Position numbers and translations under genes: made by a program. A stretch of 7,691 nt of DNA from Parcubacteria group bacterium SW_4_49_11 (GTDB taxonomy: Bacteria; Patescibacteriota; Minisyncoccia; SW-4-49-11), in contig PXOY01000013.1 in NCBI GenBank assembly GCA_003021915.1, positions 7,651 to 15,341 of the forward strand. The letters are read 5' to 3'. Below the pieces are notes generated by a model. It did not search any database and was not told where the DNA came from. It saw only the letters and a program-made list of their open reading frames with translations. This document shows positions 4,514 through 7,691 of the stretch, piece after piece (positions within the stretch are counted from its first letter, which is position 1; each line of letters starts with the position of its first letter).

Positions 4514-6142
4514 ATGAAAAATCGGGTCTTTTGGAGTACATGTTGGTTGCTTCTCGTGGGAAGTTTTGTATCCACGCCGGAAATCGCCCACGGAACCTCT
4601 TCGTTACCCAACGGCCTCGTAGTCCGGGCGAAGGGACATCCGGAAGTCTATTATATTCAAAATGATAAAAAACACTACGTTTCGTCGCCGCGTCTTCTGA
4701 ATGCCCGTTTTAATAACAGAGCACTTACGCTTACGTCTAAGACCGAATTGGACGCAATACCTCAAGGCGCAAAGGTCAAATATTCGGACGGCACCCTTAT
4801 GTCCCATGATGACACAGTGTACGTTATCGCCAACGGCAAACGACGCCCGATTGTGTCTGCGGACGTATTCCAATCCAAAGGATATGCCTGGAGCAACATC
4901 ATTTCGGTCAGTGCGCCCGAGATCAACCTCCATCCGCCAGGCAAGCCGCTCACACAAGACGCTCCACTCCCCGACGGCTCGGTCATTCAAGGCCCGGAAA
5001 ACAAAATGTTCTTGATCGACGAAGGCAACCGAAGATACATCCCTTCCCCGAACATCTTCCGCTCCCGGTTCGACTGGTCAGACGTTATTTCCGTAACCCA
5101 GGCAGAACTGAACGCGTTTCCGCGTGGCAACAAAGTTCTCTTCCCGCCCGGGCTCCTTTTGGCCGATTCTCAGGGAGTTTTCCTGTCAGGACACGGAACC
5201 AAACGTCCGATCTATTCCCCGACCATCTTCGAGAGTTATGGTTTCCAGTGGGAAAATATCCGCTTCGTTTCTCAAACGGAGCTGGATCTCTTAAAGACTG
5301 AAAACGCTCTAAAGTCCGTCAAAATCTACCCGACAGGCACCCCCATCAAAGACGCTCAGACCAACCAGGAATATGTGGAAGTTGCGAACGGCCTCAGCTC
5401 TCTCTCCACCACGCCCGTTCTCCAAGCTTACGCCACCTCTCGCACGGAACAGATAACGCTTCCTCACTCCGTCATAGAGGCGTACTCTCACGCAGGCAAG
5501 GCACTCGCTGACTTCACGCCTCAGGACATGGTCAACGCGTTTACCCCCGACGACTTCCCGCGTGTGACACCTATAACGCGCCCGCCCTACATCACCGGCG
5601 ACGCCGAAGCGGACGCTCGTATTCGCGCCATTGCGACAGAACGAGGCTACACGCTCCAACATCGGGTCACCCGCGGCCTTGTCTCCCAACACGAAGACCG
5701 CATCCAGCCTCAGGTTAAGAAAGCGTGGCAACGTTTGCAAGCAGACGCTAAACAGGAAGAAATCGACCTGTCCATTTTCTCGGGGTACCGCTCGATCGCG
5801 GACCAACGAAGAATCTTCCTTTCTCGACTCGACGTCGGCGGAGAAAACACCATTTCCGAAATCGCCAACGGAGAAGCAGACGCCGCCATCACCAACGTAC
5901 TGAAAACTTCCTCCATCCCCGGCTATTCTAAGCATCACAGTGGCTACGCGATTGATATCACTCAAGAAAATAGCTTTCTCAAAGCGTTCGGAAACACCGC
6001 AGGATTCGAATGGTTGTCCAAAAATAACTACCAAAACGCGCGCAAACACGGCTTCGTTCCGGGCTATCCGGATGGTGTGCAAGAAGGTCCGAGGCCAGAG
6101 CCATGGGAGTACGTTTGGGTCGGTGAAAAAGCAGTGAAGTAG
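4514..6142 (+). CDS. Secreted VanY-type D-Ala-D-Ala carboxypeptidase-like protein with four N-terminal repeats
   Basis: Probable exported cell-wall peptidase. Residues 1-27 are a signal peptide (MKNR, hydrophobic FWSTCWLLLVGSFVS, likely cut after AHG). Residues 31 to about 275 are four imperfect repeats of about 60 aa (starting near 31, 94, 156, 214) with the pattern: Gly-rich strand, V-Y/F-hydrophobic, GxKRPI or NRRYIPS, F-x-S-x-x-(F/Y)-x-W-x-(D/N)-(V/I), S-x-(T/A)-E-(L/I), P-x-G. They may bind the cell surface. A linker leads to a peptidase_M15/VanY domain (about 385-538): SGYRS (423-427), SKHHSGYAID with the SxHxxGxAxD zinc motif (H474, D481) and EPW (529-531). In VanY and LdcB enzymes the last motif is ExWH, where Glu is catalytic and His binds zinc; here the His position is Glu532, so activity is uncertain. 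It starts 12 nt after the double-LOG stop, so co-transcription is likely. There is no strong ribosome binding site and the stop is TAG. Confidence 0.9.
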   Translation: MKNRVFWSTCWLLLVGSFVSTPEIAHGTSSLPNGLVVRAKGHPEVYYIQNDKKHYVSSPRLLNARFNNRALTLTSKTELDAIPQGAKVKYSDGTLMSHDDTVYVIANGKRRPIVSADVFQSKGYAWSNIISVSAPEINLHPPGKPLTQDAPLPDGSVIQGPENKMFLIDEGNRRYIPSPNIFRSRFDWSDVISVTQAELNAFPRGNKVLFPPGLLLADSQGVFLSGHGTKRPIYSPTIFESYGFQWENIRFVSQTELDLLKTENALKSVKIYPTGTPIKDAQTNQEYVEVANGLSSLSTTPVLQAYATSRTEQITLPHSVIEAYSHAGKALADFTPQDMVNAFTPDDFPRVTPITRPPYITGDAEADARIRAIATERGYTLQHRVTRGLVSQHEDRIQPQVKKAWQRLQADAKQEEIDLSIFSGYRSIADQRRIFLSRLDVGGENTISEIANGEADAAITNVLKTSSIPGYSKHHSGYAIDITQENSFLKAFGNTAGFEWLSKNNYQNARKHGFVPGYPDGVQEGPRPEPWEYVWVGEKAVK

Positions 6143-6210
6143 AGTATCTCGTAGATAGAATGTAAAATTACGTGCAGTTTGGCTCCTTACCTTGGGATTC
6201 TAGCTGCTCT
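6143..6210. other. Short gap between convergent genes
   Basis: 68 bp separate the stop of the peptidase from the stop of the convergent PQQ-type gene. I see no GC-rich stem with a T-run in either direction, only a weak 5-bp inverted repeat TATCT-CGT-AGATA near the left side. Transcription termination here must be weak, Rho-dependent or overlapping. Confidence 0.5.
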
Positions 6211-7344
6211 CTATTCCTCAAACACCTGCGAATCTATACGAATGATCCGGTCATCTGTCTCTGTCGGACGACCACGCCCGTCACGGTTACTTGTAGTTAT
6301 ATATAGACCTCCCTCTGGCCCCTGCACGATAGAACGCAAGCGGCCGTATTCGGTACGAAGATGAGCCTTGATCTGGGAAATCTCTTTGTCTGTTACGTCA
6401 GCCTCATACACACTCTGCCCGCGCAATCCGACGAAAAATAGCTCACCGTTCACAAACGTGGCTCCGCCCGGCGCCCAGGTCTCGTCAGCGCCCGAATGGC
6501 GGACCGGTGAGCGCATATTGTCTTGGGTTTCATTCCCTCGAATAACCGGCCATCCGTAGTTGGCGCCTTTTTCGATTACGTTCACTTCGTCTTGCGCGTC
6601 GTTCCCGTGCTCGATTGCCCACAGTTGACCATTTTCCGTCCAAGCGAGTCCTTGCGGGTTACGGTGGCCGTAGGAATACACAGGATTGTCGAACGGATTT
6701 CCCTCAGGAACGGAACCGTCCGGATTCAGGCGAAGAATGCTTCCGTTTAGTTTTTGTGGATCTTGCGCAGCCGAGGTATTAAGCGCGTCGCCCACCGTGA
6801 TATAGAGCTTCTCATCCGGTCCGAACGCAATACGCCCGCCGTCATGAAATTGAGCACCCGGAATATCCTCTATGATAGGCGTGGGGTTCTGCAGCGTGGT
6901 GTTTTTATACGTATAGCGCATAACGCGATTGCGCAGGCCACCCTCCACCTCGGTGGTCATATAGAGATACACATACCGATTCTCCAAAAATTGCGGATGC
7001 AGCGCGATACCCAGCAAACCTCCTTCTCCCCGATGTTTCACCCCGTCCACCGTGGTTACTGTCTCCGTCTCCTTGTCAATTCGCTTCAATGTCCCCGGGC
7101 GTTCGGTAACGAGCATGTCTCCATTCGGCAAGAACGTAAGACCCCACGGAACTTCGAGATTACTCGCGACCACCGCTATGTCTCGTCCCTCTGTGATAAC
7201 TCCTTGCTCAAGAGCAGTATCAGTGGGTGCAAAAAAGCGCGGAAACACGTAATCGAACAGCACATATCCACCCCATATAAGCATAAACAACACAACCACA
7301 CCGACGGCACCGATAACGGTATATTTCTTCATATTATGGGCCAT
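6211..7344 (-). CDS. Membrane-anchored PQQ-type aldose/glucose-sorbosone dehydrogenase family protein
   Basis: Six-bladed beta-propeller of the soluble glucose dehydrogenase / glucose-sorbosone dehydrogenase family (relatives: E. coli YliI/Asd). Characterised members oxidise aldose sugars with pyrroloquinoline quinone (PQQ). A hydrophobic segment at about 8-30 after MAHNMKK, with no clear cleavage site, suggests an N-terminal membrane anchor and an external propeller. Family landmarks in order: VPWGLTFLPNGDMLVTER (65-82), GEGGLLGIALHPQF (106-119), FHDGGRIAFG (166-175, with the presumed catalytic His167 and the substrate/PQQ-site Arg171), YGHRNPQGL (225-233), EHGNDAQDEVN (245-255), NYGWP (262-266), GLRG (306-309), and TSNRDGRG (351-358). 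The 377-aa length is normal for the family. The ATG at 7344 is used; the ATG four codons later (7332) is an equally plausible start because neither has a Shine-Dalgarno. The gene is convergent with the peptidase and divergent from the gene at 7524. Real PQQ use is inferred from family only, as no PQQ synthesis genes are in view. Confidence 0.93.
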   Translation of the reverse strand: MAHNMKKYTVIGAVGVVVLFMLIWGGYVLFDYVFPRFFAPTDTALEQGVITEGRDIAVVASNLEVPWGLTFLPNGDMLVTERPGTLKRIDKETETVTTVDGVKHRGEGGLLGIALHPQFLENRYVYLYMTTEVEGGLRNRVMRYTYKNTTLQNPTPIIEDIPGAQFHDGGRIAFGPDEKLYITVGDALNTSAAQDPQKLNGSILRLNPDGSVPEGNPFDNPVYSYGHRNPQGLAWTENGQLWAIEHGNDAQDEVNVIEKGANYGWPVIRGNETQDNMRSPVRHSGADETWAPGGATFVNGELFFVGLRGQSVYEADVTDKEISQIKAHLRTEYGRLRSIVQGPEGGLYITTSNRDGRGRPTETDDRIIRIDSQVFEE

Positions 7345-7359
7345 TTATCTGTTTGATAC

Positions 7360-7365
7360 AGTATA
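7360..7365 (-). promoter_or_regulatory. Possible -10 box of the PQQ-type gene
   Basis: TATACT on the minus strand (7365-7360), 15 nt before the ATG at 7344. A start near 7353 would leave a leader of only 8-10 nt, that is, a near-leaderless message, which fits the missing Shine-Dalgarno. No good -35 is found at 16-18 nt upstream, so confidence is low. Confidence 0.3.
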
Positions 7366-7462
7366 TCGTATATTTGACGAATACGCAGTACGGTATAGAG
7401 CGCATACGCCATCTGTCCATACACATACCAAGGGGAGTTCGCGCGTCACGTGCGTTAAAAGC

Positions 7463-7491
7463 TTGCAAAACGGACCGTCGTATGCTAAATT
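7463..7491 (+). promoter_or_regulatory. Possible promoter of the gene at the right edge
   Basis: TTGCAA (7463-7468) and TAAATT (7486-7491) are separated by 17 nt, matching 5 of 6 and 4 of 6 consensus bases. A start near 7498 gives a 26-nt leader that contains GGAGG. A TATGCT at 7481-7486 overlaps and could be the real -10, but with no suitable -35. Confidence 0.4.
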
Positions 7492-7509
7492 ATAGGTTGT
7501 CCAGTATTT

Positions 7510-7514
7510 GGAGG
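7510..7514 (+). promoter_or_regulatory. Ribosome binding site GGAGG, decides start at 7524
   Basis: GGAGG lies 9 nt before the ATG at 7524-7526 in the sequence TTGGAGGCACGTTCACATG. It supports this frame and start over the antisense frame covering the same bases. Confidence 0.7.
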
Positions 7515-7523
7515 CACGTTCAC

Positions 7524-7691
7524 ATGATCATTCCGTTTAAACAAACGCTGATTGACCAGCTTACTACGATTGCCTATGAAGAGGCAGACATCACCCCTCA
7601 AGAAGGGGGAACCTCTGAAGTTCCCGGCATCGTCGTCCTCGCTCCCTATGCGAATTCGTCGGAAGAACGCGAGGAGCAAAGCAATCGTTTT
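7524..7691 (+). CDS. Hypothetical protein, N-terminal 56 codons (runs off the window)
   Basis: The frame is open from the ATG at 7524 to the last base and the 3' end lies outside the window. The visible protein begins MIIPFKQTLIDQLTTIAYEE and continues into an acidic, Glu-rich stretch (SSEEREEQSNRF). There is no signal peptide and no recognisable domain in this part. The support is the Shine-Dalgarno at 7510-7514, the promoter-like boxes at 7463-7491 and the absence of stops. It is divergent from the PQQ-type gene, with 179 bp between the starts. I cannot assign a family from 56 residues; the amphipathic N-terminal helix is compatible with many protein classes. Confidence 0.65.
   Translation, partial: MIIPFKQTLIDQLTTIAYEEADITPQEGGTSEVPGIVVLAPYANSSEEREEQSNRF

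Noticed and set aside
5309..6082. Open frame of 257 codons on the minus strand inside the peptidase gene
   Set aside because: Antisense shadow; the sense frame has the signal peptide, repeats and zinc motif.
6754..7356. Open frame of 200 codons on the plus strand opposite the PQQ-type gene
   Set aside because: It overlaps a complete, well-conserved propeller protein on the other strand and shows no domain of its own.
7485..7679. Open frame of 64 codons on the minus strand at the right edge
   Set aside because: The opposite frame starting at 7524 has a Shine-Dalgarno and promoter-like boxes; this one has neither.
1..7691. UGA recoding as in Gracilibacteria/Absconditabacteria
   Set aside because: No in-frame UGA lies inside any recognised protein; TAA and TAG end the four recognised genes, and TGA plausibly ends the small gene at the left edge.

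Overview
The window looks like a stretch of chromosome from an uncultivated bacterium, most likely of the Patescibacteria (Candidate Phyla Radiation). This is an inference, not a proof. It rests on several points: a short UvrD-type helicase with the motif III form GDDFQAIYSWRGA; a secreted peptidase carrying tandem repeats of a kind I associate with these genomes; a tRNA gene without an encoded CCA end; and simple intergenic repeats between housekeeping genes. Stop codons used are TAA, TAG and TGA, and no in-frame UGA interrupts a recognisable protein, so there is no sign of UGA recoding. No phage, transposase, CRISPR array or toxin-antitoxin pair is visible.

Layout from left to right. A small unrecognised gene (4-408, minus) with a clear Shine-Dalgarno sequence is divergent from a UvrD/PcrA-family helicase (609-2540, plus). 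Next comes about 420 bp of repeat-rich non-coding DNA (2541-2959): GTAGCAGG-type short repeats, a stem-loop, a three-part palindromic element resembling REP-like repeats, and a 19-bp tandem duplication. It ends at tRNA-Arg(UCU) (2960-3033). A promoter then leads into a probable two-gene transcription unit. The first gene is a 454-residue protein made of two tandem LOG/TIGR00730-type nucleotide-binding domains (3137-4501). Twelve bases later comes a secreted VanY-type peptidase with four N-terminal repeats (4514-6142). Converging on it is a membrane-anchored PQQ-type sugar dehydrogenase-like beta-propeller (6211-7344, minus). A divergent intergenic region then precedes the first 56 codons of an unrecognised gene (7524 to the right edge).

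The genes do not form one obvious pathway. The helicase and tRNA are housekeeping; the peptidase and the propeller protein act outside the membrane, one on peptidoglycan and one probably on sugars or aldoses.

The points most worth a second look are: an apparent in-frame loss of about 14 residues from a conserved part of the helicase; a fused double LOG protein whose second active site has lost key residues; a VanY-type peptidase with Glu in place of the last zinc-binding His; and the composite repeat region downstream of the helicase. I do not see a clearly new defence or mobile system.
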